This document shows, one piece after another, positions 7,893 to 16,581 of a stretch of DNA of 64,000 nt. Below the pieces are notes generated by a model that was not told the origin of the DNA, did not search any database, and saw nothing but the letters and a program-made list of their open reading frames with translations. This DNA is from Patulibacter brassicae (GTDB lineage: Bacteria; Actinomycetota; Thermoleophilia; Solirubrobacterales; Solirubrobacteraceae): positions 62,001 through 126,000 of the forward strand of contig NZ_JAXAVX010000001.1 in the NCBI RefSeq assembly GCF_033949425.1, written 5' to 3'. Both the position numbers and the translations under genes were made by a program. The first letter of the stretch is position 1. Each line of letters begins with the position of its first letter.

Positions 7893-10318
7893 CCGACGCC
7901 GCCGACGACGCCCGCTCGCCGGTCACCGTCACCGACGAGCGCACGCGCGAGCGGATCGGCGTGTCCGCCGGTGCCCCGGCGAGCTGCGACGACGCCACCG
8001 CCCGCGACCGCGACGCGCTGACCGAGGAGGAGCTGTCCCTGCGGGCGGACCTCCACGCCGTGATCGCCGAGCACGCGGAGGACGACCGCACCGCGGTCGA
8101 TCTCGCGCGGGTCGACGACGCGTTCCTCTTCGCCTGCCTGCACCACCGCGACCAGCGTCGCAAGTCCGGTGAGCCCTTCATCGCGCACCCCACCGAGGTC
8201 GCGAAGATCTGCGCGGGGATGCGGCTGGACACCGAGGCGGTCGTGGCGGCGCTGCTGCACGACACCGTCGAGGACACCGCCGCGGAGCTCGACGAGATCG
8301 AGCGCCGCTACGGCGCGACCGTGCGGCTGCTCGTCGACGGCGTCACGAAGCTCGACGGCATCCAGTTCACGAGCCGCGACGAGGCGCAGGCCGAGAACTA
8401 CCGCAAGATGGTCGTCGCGATGGCCGCCGACGTGCGGGTCATCCTCATCAAGCTCGCCGACCGGCTGCACAACGCCCGCACGCTCCAGGCCCACAAGCGC
8501 CCGAAGCAGCTGGAGATCGCGAAGGAGACGCTCGAGGTCTACGCGCCGATCGCGCACCGGCTCGGCATCCACGCGATCAAATGGGAGCTCGAGGACCTCG
8601 CGTTCGCGACGCTGCACCCGCGCAAGTACCAGGAGATCAAGGGCCTGGTGAACCAGCAGCGCGGCGAGCGGGAGACGTACGTCGCGAAGGCCGGCGAGTA
8701 CCTGCAGCGCGAGCTGGAGGCCGTCGGGATCGAGGCCGAGATCTCCGGCCGGGCGAAGCACTTCTACTCGATCTACCTGAAGATGACCCGCAAGGGTCGG
8801 GAGTTCAACGAGATCTACGACCTCACCGCGATGCGGGTCGTCGTGGACTCCGTGAACGACTGCTACGGCGCCGTCGGGGTCATCCACGCGCTGTGGAAGC
8901 CGCTGCCGCGACGGTTCAAGGACTTCGTCGCGATGCCGAAGGCCAACATGTACCAGTCGCTGCACACGACGGTCGTCGGGCCCGAGGGTCGTCCGCTCGA
9001 GATCCAGATCCGCACGTACGACATGCAGCGGACCGCCGAGTTCGGCGTCGCCGCGCACTGGATGTACAAGGAGCGCCCCGCGGGCAGCACCGCCCCGGTG
9101 ACCCCCGGCGACGCGGCGTCCGGCAACGGCCACGAGGCGCGCGCGGCCGGCAACGGCGCCGCGCCCGCCCCGGGCACGGCCGACGGCGACAAGTTCGCCT
9201 GGCTGCGCGCGATGCTCGACACCTCGCGGGACAACGACGACCCGCAGGAGTTCATGGACGACCTGAAGGTCGCCCTGTTCGAGGACGAGGTCTACGTCTT
9301 CACCCCGAAGGGCGACGTGAAGTCGCTCTCCCGCGGCGCCACCCCGGTGGACTTCGCCTACGAGGTCCACACGGACGTCGGTCACCGCTGCGTCGGCGCG
9401 AAGGTCAACGGCAAGATCGTGCCGCTGAGCTACACCCTGCGCTCCGGGGACATCGTCGAGGTCCTCACCGCCAACCGCGAGCGCGGACCCTCGCGCGACT
9501 GGCTCGCCCTCGCGCAGACGAGCCGGGCGCGGTCGAAGATCAAGGCGTGGTTCAAGGCCGTCGGTCGCGAGGACGACGAGCACCAGGGCCGCGACCTGCT
9601 GCAGGAGCAGCTGCGCAAGGCCGGCCTGCCGGCCCAGCGGCTCGTGGGATCGACGCTCCTGGCGGACGTCATCCACGAGATGGGCTACCGCAAGGCCGAC
9701 GACTTCTACATCGCCGTCGGCGGCGGCAAGGTCAGCCCGCGCGTCGTCGTCAACAAGGTCCTGAAGCACCTCAAGGAGGGCGAGGCCGGCGACGACGAGA
9801 CCGCCGGGCCGGTCGAGCAGCTCCTGCGCCCCGACGTCGCCCGCCGGCAGCCGACCGGCTCGGCCTCCTCCTACGGCGTCGCCGTCGACGGGGTCGGCGA
9901 CGTCATGCTGCGGATGGCGAAGTGCTGCCGCCCGGTGCCCGGCGACCCGATCGTCGGCTACGTCTCGCTGGGCCGCGGCATCACGATCCACCGCGACGAC
10001 TGCCCGAACGTGCAGCAGCTGCGCAAGGACCCCGAGCGGTTCGTGCCGGTCGACTGGGCCGGGCAGCACCAGCAGTCCTTCAAGGTCGAGATCCAGGTCG
10101 ACGGCTACGACCGGCACCGGCTGCTGGAGGACCTCACGCGGATCTTCGCCGAGGGCGGCGTGAACATCGTCTCCGCCGTCTGCACGACGACGCCGCCGAT
10201 GGTGCGCAACCGGTTCGTCGTCGAGGTGGGGGACACGCGGCAGCTGCGCACGACGATCAATCGCCTGCGCAACATCGACGCGGTCTTCGACGCCTTCCGC
10301 GTCACGCCGAGCGCCTAG
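7847..10318 (+). CDS. rel: Bifunctional (p)ppGpp synthetase/hydrolase (Rel/SpoT family)
   Basis: 823 residues. The order is: HD hydrolase domain with HHRDQRRKSGEPFIAHP and LLHDTVEDT (about 110-140) intact; synthetase domain at about 300-410 with FYSIYLKM, RRFKDFVAMPK, YQSLHTTV and EIQIRT; TGS domain at about 480-540 (VYVFTPKGDVKSLSRGATP); a conserved-cysteine segment (MAKCCRPVPGDPIVGY, DDCPN); and a C-terminal ACT domain. An Ala/Gly/Pro-rich insert separates synthetase and TGS. The protein makes and degrades the stringent-response alarmone. The ATG at 7847 has GAGGAG 8 nt upstream and lies inside recJ. The hydrolase motif is complete, so it is bifunctional rather than synthesis-only. Confidence 0.96.
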   Translation: MAEHPGPATSAAPGVTDAADDARSPVTVTDERTRERIGVSAGAPASCDDATARDRDALTEEELSLRADLHAVIAEHAEDDRTAVDLARVDDAFLFACLHHRDQRRKSGEPFIAHPTEVAKICAGMRLDTEAVVAALLHDTVEDTAAELDEIERRYGATVRLLVDGVTKLDGIQFTSRDEAQAENYRKMVVAMAADVRVILIKLADRLHNARTLQAHKRPKQLEIAKETLEVYAPIAHRLGIHAIKWELEDLAFATLHPRKYQEIKGLVNQQRGERETYVAKAGEYLQRELEAVGIEAEISGRAKHFYSIYLKMTRKGREFNEIYDLTAMRVVVDSVNDCYGAVGVIHALWKPLPRRFKDFVAMPKANMYQSLHTTVVGPEGRPLEIQIRTYDMQRTAEFGVAAHWMYKERPAGSTAPVTPGDAASGNGHEARAAGNGAAPAPGTADGDKFAWLRAMLDTSRDNDDPQEFMDDLKVALFEDEVYVFTPKGDVKSLSRGATPVDFAYEVHTDVGHRCVGAKVNGKIVPLSYTLRSGDIVEVLTANRERGPSRDWLALAQTSRARSKIKAWFKAVGREDDEHQGRDLLQEQLRKAGLPAQRLVGSTLLADVIHEMGYRKADDFYIAVGGGKVSPRVVVNKVLKHLKEGEAGDDETAGPVEQLLRPDVARRQPTGSASSYGVAVDGVGDVMLRMAKCCRPVPGDPIVGYVSLGRGITIHRDDCPNVQQLRKDPERFVPVDWAGQHQQSFKVEIQVDGYDRHRLLEDLTRIFAEGGVNIVSAVCTTTPPMVRNRFVVEVGDTRQLRTTINRLRNIDAVFDAFRVTPSA

Positions 10319-10387
10319 ACGGCGGCGCGCCGGTCCTTCCCCGCCGGACCCTGCGCCGCCGGGTCGTGCGGTCACCGGCGGCGACGC

Positions 10388-11386
10388 TCAGGCGATGACG
10401 CGCAGCGCGTCGTGTCCGACCGCGATCTCGGCCTCGACGAGGTCGCCGGCGTAGTCGCCGTCGACCTGGAACGGCAGCGGGCGACCGTCGCGGGTGCGCA
10501 GCGTCGCGCGCTCGAGGTCGCGGGCCGCGTCGATCGCGCGGCCGGCGGAGACCTCGAGCGACGGCACGAGCGCGCGGAGCATCACGCCGGGCATGACGGT
10601 CGGCCGCGTGTGGCGCAGCACCGCGCCGCTCACGCGGCCGGACTCGAGGGTGACGTCCTGGATCAGCCGGACCGGCGAGCGGGAGAAGTACGTGAACTCG
10701 CGCGCGTTCTGCAGCACGAGGGTGACGCCGTCGAGCCGCTGGCCGTCGGGGAGCTCGAGCTGGAGCTGCGGCGGGTTGACGGTGTAGCGCCGAAGGAACA
10801 CGCCGACGGCCACCGACGCGAAGAACCACGGCCCGAGGCGGGCCTTCAGCGCCGGGCGCGCGTCGACGCGCCGCACGACGTCCGCGTCGAGGCCGACGCC
10901 CGCGGCGAAGGTGAACCACCGCTCGCCGATCCGGCCGAGGTCGACCGGGCGCGGGACCCAGCGATCCGCGAGCGTCAGCGCGTGCTCCGTCGCGTCGATG
11001 AGGTCCGGCGGCATGCCGATGAGCCGGTGGTAGACGTTCGTGGCGCCGCCGGGCAGCGGCAGGAGCGCGACGTCGCTGCCGGCCAGGCCGTTGGCGATCT
11101 CGTTCACCGTCCCGTCCCCGCCGAGGCTCACCACCGCGTCGACGCCCTCGTGCACGGCCTGCCGCGCGAGCTCGGTGGCGTGGCCCGGCGCCTCGGTGTC
11201 GGTGACCTGGACCTCGTACCGGTGGTCCAGGGCGTGGACGACGAGCGCACGGAGGCGCGGGTTCGTCGTCGTCGCGTTCGGGTTGACGATGACCTGGAGG
11301 CGACGACGCTCGGTCGTCGGCAGGCCCTCGACGGGGAGGGAGGGCGACGAGGCCACGGACCCGGACACGTCTGCTGGAGACACCAC
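10388..11386 (-). CDS. Diacylglycerol-kinase-family lipid kinase
   Basis: About 330 residues. The DAGK catalytic domain shows the phosphate-binding VNPNATTT, the nucleotide-binding SLGGDGTVNEIANGL and the LPLPGGATNVYHR segment, followed by the beta-sandwich C-terminal domain (FTFAAGVGLDADVV, LRVIA at the end). The family phosphorylates lipid hydroxyls (diacylglycerol, sphingosine-like lipids) at the membrane; the actual substrate cannot be read from sequence. A GTG at 11410 gives 8 more residues. I prefer the GTG at 11386 because a TAACCT box at 11397-11402 on the minus strand would leave the longer start off the transcript. It is divergent from the methyltransferase at 11466. Confidence 0.85.
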   Translation of the reverse strand: MVSPADVSGSVASSPSLPVEGLPTTERRRLQVIVNPNATTTNPRLRALVVHALDHRYEVQVTDTEAPGHATELARQAVHEGVDAVVSLGGDGTVNEIANGLAGSDVALLPLPGGATNVYHRLIGMPPDLIDATEHALTLADRWVPRPVDLGRIGERWFTFAAGVGLDADVVRRVDARPALKARLGPWFFASVAVGVFLRRYTVNPPQLQLELPDGQRLDGVTLVLQNAREFTYFSRSPVRLIQDVTLESGRVSGAVLRHTRPTVMPGVMLRALVPSLEVSAGRAIDAARDLERATLRTRDGRPLPFQVDGDYAGDLVEAEIAVGHDALRVIA

Positions 11387-11451
11387 GGCCGCGCGCAGGT
11401 TACCCGCCACCCGCTGGCGGGGGCCCGCGGCGGCCGGCGGCGGTGCTCATC

Positions 11452-11457
11452 TAGCAT
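11452..11457 (+). promoter_or_regulatory. -10 box of the 11466 methyltransferase
   Basis: TAGCAT, 8 nt before the GTG, with no Shine-Dalgarno sequence: the leaderless pattern seen repeatedly in this window. Confidence 0.5.
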
Positions 11458-11465
11458 CGGCGCTC

Positions 11466-12164
11466 GTGACCGACGAGCACGCCGTGGCCCGGATCGCGCG
11501 CTTCTGGGAGGCGCGGGCCCGCGAGAGCGCCCTGCGGTTCTCGCTCCCCGGCGCGCCCGCGGGCCCGGCCGGCACCGATCAGCTCGCCTTCGCGGCGTCC
11601 GGTCGCGACCTGCTCGACGCGGCCGCAGAGCTCGTGGGCTGGCGGCCGTCGGGCCTGCGGCTGGCCGTCGACGTCGGGTGCGGCGCGGGCCGCCTGCTCG
11701 AGCCGCTGAGCCGGCTGTCCGACGCGGTGATCGCCGTCGACGTCGCCCCGACGATGATCGAGACGGCGCAGGAGATCCACGGGCACCGCGAGGGGTTCTC
11801 GTGGCTCGTCGGGCACGCCGGCGCGCTCGAGGGCGTCGCCGACGCCGCGGCCGACGCCGTGCTCGCCCTCGGCGTCCTGACGCACCTGCCGACCCAGGCG
11901 CTGCAGCTCGAGGCGCTCGCGGAGCTCGCCCGCGTCCTGCTGCCCGGCGGAGCGGCGCTGTTCGACGTCCGCGACCGGCCCGCGCCGCTGGAGCTGCCGG
12001 GCGAGTCGGCGGTCCCGGACCGGGTGGCCCGCCACCCGCTCTGGCGCGGCGTGCCGCTCGACCTCGAGACGCTCGCCGGTGCCGCGGCCGAGGAGGGGCT
12101 CGAGCTGGAGCGGATCGCCGGCTCGGGCAGCGGTCGCTGCCTCGTCCTGGCCCGCCGCGCCTGA
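11466..12164 (+). CDS. Class I SAM-dependent methyltransferase
   Basis: 232 residues with a Rossmann methyltransferase core: motif I LAVDVGCGAGRLLEPLSRL near residues 60-78, motif II acidic residue in AVIAVDVAPTM, and the LARVLLPGGAALFDVRDR segment typical of Methyltransf_11. An N-terminal FWEARARES segment resembles that of the methyltransferase at 14225 (FWDERAREH), so the two are probably paralogues. The substrate is unknown; its neighbours are other methyltransferases and a glycosyltransferase. The GTG start follows the leaderless promoter. An in-frame extension upstream overlaps the lipid kinase gene and is rejected. Confidence 0.82.
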   Translation: MTDEHAVARIARFWEARARESALRFSLPGAPAGPAGTDQLAFAASGRDLLDAAAELVGWRPSGLRLAVDVGCGAGRLLEPLSRLSDAVIAVDVAPTMIETAQEIHGHREGFSWLVGHAGALEGVADAAADAVLALGVLTHLPTQALQLEALAELARVLLPGGAALFDVRDRPAPLELPGESAVPDRVARHPLWRGVPLDLETLAGAAAEEGLELERIAGSGSGRCLVLARRA

Positions 12165-12244
12165 GCCCGCGCGGGGAGCCGCCGCGGATGCCGGCGCGGA
12201 GCGCCGGTCCGGGCACGAGCGCGCGCCACGGCCCGGTCGGGCCG

Positions 12245-12250
12245 TAGCAT
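12245..12250 (+). promoter_or_regulatory. -10 box of the 12259 methyltransferase
   Basis: TAGCAT with 8 nt to the ATG and no ribosome site. The hexamer and spacing match the promoter at 11452. Confidence 0.5.
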
Positions 12251-12258
12251 CCGCCGTC

Positions 12259-13098
12259 ATGTCGCAGCCCGCCGCACCCGCTCCGACCGTCTCGCCGGAC
12301 GAGGTCCGTCGCGCGGTCGACGACGTCCGGCTCTGGTACCACACGATCGAGCTGCCGCACGGCGTCGCCTCGCCGGGCTGGTTCGACCTGCGCCCGATCC
12401 TCGACCGGATGCCGTGGCCGGACGTCCGCGGCAAGCGCTGCCTCGACGTGGGGACCTGGGACGGCCACCTCGCCTTCGAGATGGAGCGCCGCGGCGCGTC
12501 GGAGGTCGTCGCGATCGACATCCCGGACCACTCGATGTGGGACATCCCGATCCGCGGGCGCAAGGCGGTCAGCGGCACGCTCGACGCGATGGTGGGGGAG
12601 AAGGCCTCCGGCTTCCAGACCGCGCACCGCCTGCTGGGCTCGGCGGTCGACCGCCGCACGATCTCGGTCTACGACCTCGATCCGGCCGAGCTCGGCACGT
12701 TCGACGTCGTCGTCTGCGGCAGCCTCCTCCTGCACCTGCGCGATCCCGTCCGGGCGCTCGAGGCGATCCGCTCCGTCACCGCCGGGGTGCTGCTGAACAC
12801 CGACCTCATGCGGGTCGGCACGACGCTGCTGCACCCCCGCACGCCGGTGACGCGGCTCGACGGCGACCCGAACCTCGTCCAGTGGTGGCACTCCAACGCC
12901 GCGGCCCACCGCAAGATGCTGGAGACGGCCGGTTTCGACGTCGTGCGCAGCGTCCGTCCGTACGCGATCCCCTACGGCGACGGGCACCCGCCCGACCGCG
13001 GCCTGCGCGACCGCGTGAACGCGACGATCCGTCGGGCGCTGCTGGGCAACGACGGCGTGCCGCACACCGCGTTCCTGGCGCGCCCCGCCGCGCTGTAG
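12259..13098 (+). CDS. CmoB-like (DUF1698-type) methyltransferase
   Basis: 279 residues. Motif I is CLDVGTWDGHLAFEMERRGA, preceded by WYHTIELPHGVASPGWFD and followed by VVAIDIPDHSMWDIP and SLLLHLRDPVRALE. The WYHTIEL-(P)G block next to a GTWDGH motif I is characteristic of the CmoB/DUF1698 branch, best known for carboxymethylation of tRNA wobble uridine. Actinobacterial members often act on small molecules or glycolipids, so a tRNA role should not be assumed. A close paralogue with WYHTIELAPG and GTFDGH lies at 17973, 4.9 kb away on the same strand. The ATG start is set by the leaderless promoter. Confidence 0.8.
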   Translation: MSQPAAPAPTVSPDEVRRAVDDVRLWYHTIELPHGVASPGWFDLRPILDRMPWPDVRGKRCLDVGTWDGHLAFEMERRGASEVVAIDIPDHSMWDIPIRGRKAVSGTLDAMVGEKASGFQTAHRLLGSAVDRRTISVYDLDPAELGTFDVVVCGSLLLHLRDPVRALEAIRSVTAGVLLNTDLMRVGTTLLHPRTPVTRLDGDPNLVQWWHSNAAAHRKMLETAGFDVVRSVRPYAIPYGDGHPPDRGLRDRVNATIRRALLGNDGVPHTAFLARPAAL

Positions 13099-13126
13099 CC
13101 GGCTCGGCGCGCGGCCCCGCCGCGGC

Positions 13127-14170
13127 TCAGAGGATCGGCGCGCCGCTGCGCGCCGACCCGAGGGCCAGCGCGACCGTCGTGACGAGGTCCCCGGCCGCGA
13201 GGCCCAGCGCGGTCGCGGGTCGCCGGCCGCGCGCCACCGGCCGCGTGCGGCGCTCGAGCTGGGCCGCGTAGGGGAGCGCGCCGACCGCGGCGAGCGCCGC
13301 GGCGAGCGGGCGGCGGCGTGCCACGAGGACGCCGGCCAGCGGCAGCGCGGCCGTCGCGGCGAGCACCGCGGGCCGGTCGGGCGTGAGGAACCAGCGGCGG
13401 TGCAGCGCATCCTCGCGCAGCTCCGGCCAGCGGGCCACGAGCGTGCAGAACGCCCCGGCGCGGGCGCGCTCGGCGGCGGCGGCCCGCCAGCCGCGCCGGC
13501 CCACGGGGTGCTCGACGACCGCCTCGGGGGACCAGTGCACCCGGGCACCGGCGCGCAGGAGCCGGCGGCCCAGCGCGAGGTCCTCGCCCATCTCCTTGCC
13601 GCCGAGCGGACGCAGGCCGCCGGCGAAGCCGCCCGCGGCCACCACGTCCTCCCGCCACGCGGCGAGGTTCGCGGTCTCGAAGAGCGGGCTCGCCGACTCG
13701 CGCGCGAGCACGCGGTCGAACGGCGTCGGCGCGCTGCCCTCCGGGATCCGGATCGGGCCCTGCACGACATCGCCGGGCGCGCGCAGGGGGCCCAGCAGCG
13801 CCGCCAGCCATCCCGGAGCGGGCCGGCAGTCGGCGTCGACGAACGCCAAACGCGGGGCGGCGGCGCGCGCGACCGCGGCGTCGCGGGCGGCGCCGGGGCC
13901 GGCCGGCGAGGCGCCCGGTGCGGCGACGCGGACGACGCAGGCGCGCAGGGCGGGCGCGACCGCGAGGGCCGCGACCGGGTCGCGCCGCGAGCCGTCGTCG
14001 GCCAGGACGACCTCGAACGGGGGCGCGTCGCGCTGCCCGGCGAGCGCCGTCAGCAACCGGCGGAGATCGTCGTCGGCGTCGCGGACGGGGACCACGACGC
14101 TCACGGCGGGCGCGGTCCCGTCGCGGGACGGCCGGGGTGAGGGGGAGCTCCCGTGCGGGGCGCGCGGCAC
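13127..14170 (-). CDS. Family 2 glycosyltransferase
   Basis: 347 residues. The GT-A fold begins with VSVVVPVRDADDDLRRLL; VVLADDGS and the metal-binding FVDADCRPAPGWL (DxD region) follow; the acceptor-side acidic pair is in GGKEMGEDLALGRRLL, then WSPEAVVEHPVGRRG. The last 90 residues contain hydrophobic stretches (AVLAATAALPLAGVLVA) that suggest membrane association. It probably transfers a sugar from a nucleotide-sugar donor to a lipid or cell-envelope acceptor. The GTG at 14170 sits 6 nt after a minus-strand TATCGT, so it is likely leaderless. It is divergent from the methyltransferase at 14225. Confidence 0.85.
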   Translation of the reverse strand: MPRAPHGSSPSPRPSRDGTAPAVSVVVPVRDADDDLRRLLTALAGQRDAPPFEVVLADDGSRRDPVAALAVAPALRACVVRVAAPGASPAGPGAARDAAVARAAAPRLAFVDADCRPAPGWLAALLGPLRAPGDVVQGPIRIPEGSAPTPFDRVLARESASPLFETANLAAWREDVVAAGGFAGGLRPLGGKEMGEDLALGRRLLRAGARVHWSPEAVVEHPVGRRGWRAAAAERARAGAFCTLVARWPELREDALHRRWFLTPDRPAVLAATAALPLAGVLVARRRPLAAALAAVGALPYAAQLERRTRPVARGRRPATALGLAAGDLVTTVALALGSARSGAPIL

Positions 14171-14176
14171 GCCGCA

Positions 14177-14217
14177 ACGATAGGGCGCCGCCGCGCAGGC
14201 GGACCGGCGGCTACGGT
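14177..14217. promoter_or_regulatory. Divergent promoter pair, glycosyltransferase / methyltransferase
   Basis: On the minus strand TATCGT (14177-14182) is 6 nt from the GTG at 14170. On the plus strand TACGGT (14212-14217) is 7 nt from the GTG at 14225. Both transcripts would be leaderless, and the whole divergent control region is only 54 bp between start codons. Confidence 0.5.
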
Positions 14218-14224
14218 TCCGCCG

Positions 14225-14968
14225 GTGAGCGATCCGCGACACATGGCCCGCTTCTGGGACGAGCGGGCCCGGGAGCACGCCGAGTACTTCGTCGACAACC
14301 GCCTGGACTATCGGCGCGGCGACTACGGGCCCGACGACCCCGAGGACTTCTGGGCCAAGGGGCGGCGCGACTTCGACGTCCTGCTGGAGACCGTCGGGGC
14401 GCCCGCCATCGGCGAGCGGGACGTCGTGCTGGACATCGGGTGCGGCGTCGGTCGCCTCACGCGCGTGGCCGCCGAGCGCGCGGCGCACGTCCACGCGCTC
14501 GACGTGAGCGCCGAGATGATCGACCGCGCGCGGGCGAACCTCGCCGATCGCGACGACGTGACCTTCCACGTCGGCGACGGCGCGACCCTGCGGCCGCTCG
14601 AGGACGACAGCATCGACGTCGTCGTCTCGCTCGTCGTCTTCCAGCACATCCCGGATCCCGAGATCACGTACGGCTACGTGCGCGAGATCCTGCGCGTGCT
14701 GCGGCCCGGCGGGTGGGCGGCGTTCCAGGTCTCCGACGACCCGGTGATCCACGCGATGGACCATCCCGGCCCGTCGCTGGCCCGGCGGATCCTCGCGCGG
14801 CTGCGCGGCGGGCTGCCGGGGGGCCAGGACGACCCGGCCTGGCGCGGCTCGGCGATCGAGCGGACCCGGCTGGAGCGCGAGATCGCGCAGGCGGGCGGGC
14901 GCGTGGAGCGGCTCGAGGGCGCGGGGACCCAGTACTGCCTCGTGCTCGTGCGGGCCGACGCCGCCTGA
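14225..14968 (+). CDS. Class I SAM-dependent methyltransferase
   Basis: 247 residues. Motif I is VVLDIGCGVGRLTRVAAERA, motif II VHALDVSAEMI, then FHVGDGATLRPL, and the motif IV region DVVVSLVVFQHIPDP with REILRVLRPGGWAAFQV. The N-terminal FWDERAREHAEYFVDN block resembles the methyltransferase at 11466. The family transfers a methyl group from SAM; the substrate is not evident. Its position opposite the glycosyltransferase suggests glycolipid or polysaccharide modification, which is inference. The start is from the leaderless promoter. Confidence 0.85.
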   Translation: MSDPRHMARFWDERAREHAEYFVDNRLDYRRGDYGPDDPEDFWAKGRRDFDVLLETVGAPAIGERDVVLDIGCGVGRLTRVAAERAAHVHALDVSAEMIDRARANLADRDDVTFHVGDGATLRPLEDDSIDVVVSLVVFQHIPDPEITYGYVREILRVLRPGGWAAFQVSDDPVIHAMDHPGPSLARRILARLRGGLPGGQDDPAWRGSAIERTRLEREIAQAGGRVERLEGAGTQYCLVLVRADAA

Positions 14969-15116
14969 ACCGGGCCGACCGGCGCCCGGGGCGCGGCGCG
15001 ACCGCCGCTGGCGCGCCGCCACCGGCGGGGCGCGTTCGCCGGACACTCCGGGCCCCGACCCTCCCGAAGGCCGTCCAGATCCGCGTCCAGACGGCGCTGG
15101 CCGCGGGCCTGGCTGG

Positions 15117-15122
15117 TACGTT
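15117..15122 (+). promoter_or_regulatory. Probable -10 box of the secreted hydrolase
   Basis: TACGTT about 80 nt upstream of the ATG at 15203, so unlike its neighbours this gene would have a real leader, which contains the inverted repeat at 15143-15172. Confidence 0.4.
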
Positions 15123-15142
15123 CGTCCGGTCCAGCACGCGCC

Positions 15143-15172
15143 GATCGTCCGAGCCTCGCTCAACGGACGATC
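15143..15172 (+). repeat. 9-bp perfect inverted repeat in the hydrolase leader
   Basis: GATCGTCCG at 15143-15151 is repeated inverted at 15164-15172 around a 12-nt centre. It lies about 20 nt past the presumed -10 box. It could be an operator for a dimeric repressor or an RNA hairpin. Confidence 0.5.
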
Positions 15173-15202
15173 CATCGCTCCGCTCGTGCCCGACCGCCCC
15201 GC

Positions 15203-16561
15203 ATGACTCGCTCACCTCGCCGCCTGCTCACCCTCGTCGCGCTGACCGGCGCCGCCATCGGCGGTCCGGCGACCGCCGCACACGCCTGGGAGCGCCCGAC
15301 CTGGGCCGACCTCGCGCCGCTGGCGACCGAGCAGCCGGTGCAGACGCACCAGGCGATCGGCGAGCAGAAGGCGATCATGATCGCCGTCCCCGGCGGCGGC
15401 TGGGGCGCCGGCGGCGACGAGCTCTTCCGGCTCTACAGCTACCTCGACTGGTGGACCACGATGCTCCAGGAGCACGGGATCACCGTCGACGTCGTCGGGC
15501 ACCGCGGCCACAGCGGCAACGGCACGGTCGCGCGGCAGATCGCCGACATCGTCAACGCGATGGAGCGCGCCCGCAAGCGCGCGCCGGGCACGCCGATCTG
15601 CATCTACGGCCTGTCCTCGGGCGGCCAGCTCGCCGTCATGTCGTCGATGATCCGGCCGGACCTCGCCGACTGCGTCATCGCGGACGGCGCCCCGATGGAC
15701 CTCGACCGCTGGCTGCCGCACGCCACCCAGCTGCACGGCCTGCGGCTGGAGGACTTCGTCGCGTCGTTCTTCTACCCGAGCGCCGCGAACGAGCGCTTCG
15801 ACTACCCGCCGAAGTTCCCCGAGGGCCTGAAGAGCTTCGATCCGGCGCGCCAGGCGGACCGCATCGGCCGCCTGTTCACGATCAACGCGGGACGCAACCC
15901 CGACGGCAGCGAGTCCGACGACACGGTCGGCAGCCAGCAGGGCGAGCTCATGCGGCGGCGGATCCCGGACCGCACGATCGTGCGCTACGTCCACGCCGCG
16001 GCCGACGGCGAGCCCGCGCTCTCCACGGCCCATCTGCTCTACAGCTCGTACCTCGACCTGACGCGCGGCGGCGCGAAGGAGCAGGAGGCCCGCAAGGTCT
16101 ACGAGGAGGCCGCCCGCTGGGCGGTCCAGAACGCGACGCCCCCCGGCGGCCGTCGGGCCGCGACGACGCCGAGCGTCACGCCGGACGCGCGCACGCCGGA
16201 CGCCGGACCCACGCCGGTCGCGCCGGCGCCGCGGGCGAAGGTCGTGGGTCGCACCCTGCGACTGGACTCCCGCGGCCGCATCCGCGTGCGCCTGCGCTGC
16301 ACCGACGCCACGACCGCCTGCCGCTTCGCCCTGCGCGTGCGCGCCGCCGGCGGCTGGTCGCGGACGGTGACCACCCGCCTGGGCAAGGGCAGCGCGTCGC
16401 GGCAGGTCCTCATCGCCCTGTCGGCCAAGCAGCGCCGGGCCGTCGCCCGCAGCGGCCGCGTCCGCGCCGACCTCCGCGCGATCGCCGTGGCCCCGCGTCC
16501 CGACGGCTCGCAGCAGCTGCACCGGATCTTCCTCACGCGCGCCGCCACGAAGGCGCGCTGA
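15203..16561 (+). CDS. Secreted alpha/beta-hydrolase-fold protein
   Basis: 452 residues. A Sec signal peptide covers about residues 1-28 (RSPRR basic end, hydrophobic LLTLVALTGAAIGG, cleavage near AHA-W). The hydrolase part has an oxyanion-type VPGGGWGAGGDE loop and a nucleophile elbow GLSSGGQ (Ser near residue 137), consistent with an esterase/lipase or peptidase-like enzyme outside the cell. After a Thr/Pro/Ala linker at about 310-340, the last 100 residues form a small beta domain (RVRLRCTDATTACRFALRV) of a type often attached to secreted proteins in Thermoleophilia. The substrate is unknown. It is convergent with corA across the tandem repeat. Confidence 0.72.
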   Translation: MTRSPRRLLTLVALTGAAIGGPATAAHAWERPTWADLAPLATEQPVQTHQAIGEQKAIMIAVPGGGWGAGGDELFRLYSYLDWWTTMLQEHGITVDVVGHRGHSGNGTVARQIADIVNAMERARKRAPGTPICIYGLSSGGQLAVMSSMIRPDLADCVIADGAPMDLDRWLPHATQLHGLRLEDFVASFFYPSAANERFDYPPKFPEGLKSFDPARQADRIGRLFTINAGRNPDGSESDDTVGSQQGELMRRRIPDRTIVRYVHAAADGEPALSTAHLLYSSYLDLTRGGAKEQEARKVYEEAARWAVQNATPPGGRRAATTPSVTPDARTPDAGPTPVAPAPRAKVVGRTLRLDSRGRIRVRLRCTDATTACRFALRVRAAGGWSRTVTTRLGKGSASRQVLIALSAKQRRAVARSGRVRADLRAIAVAPRPDGSQQLHRIFLTRAATKAR

Positions 16562-16581
16562 GCCGCCCGCCCCGGCCCGCT

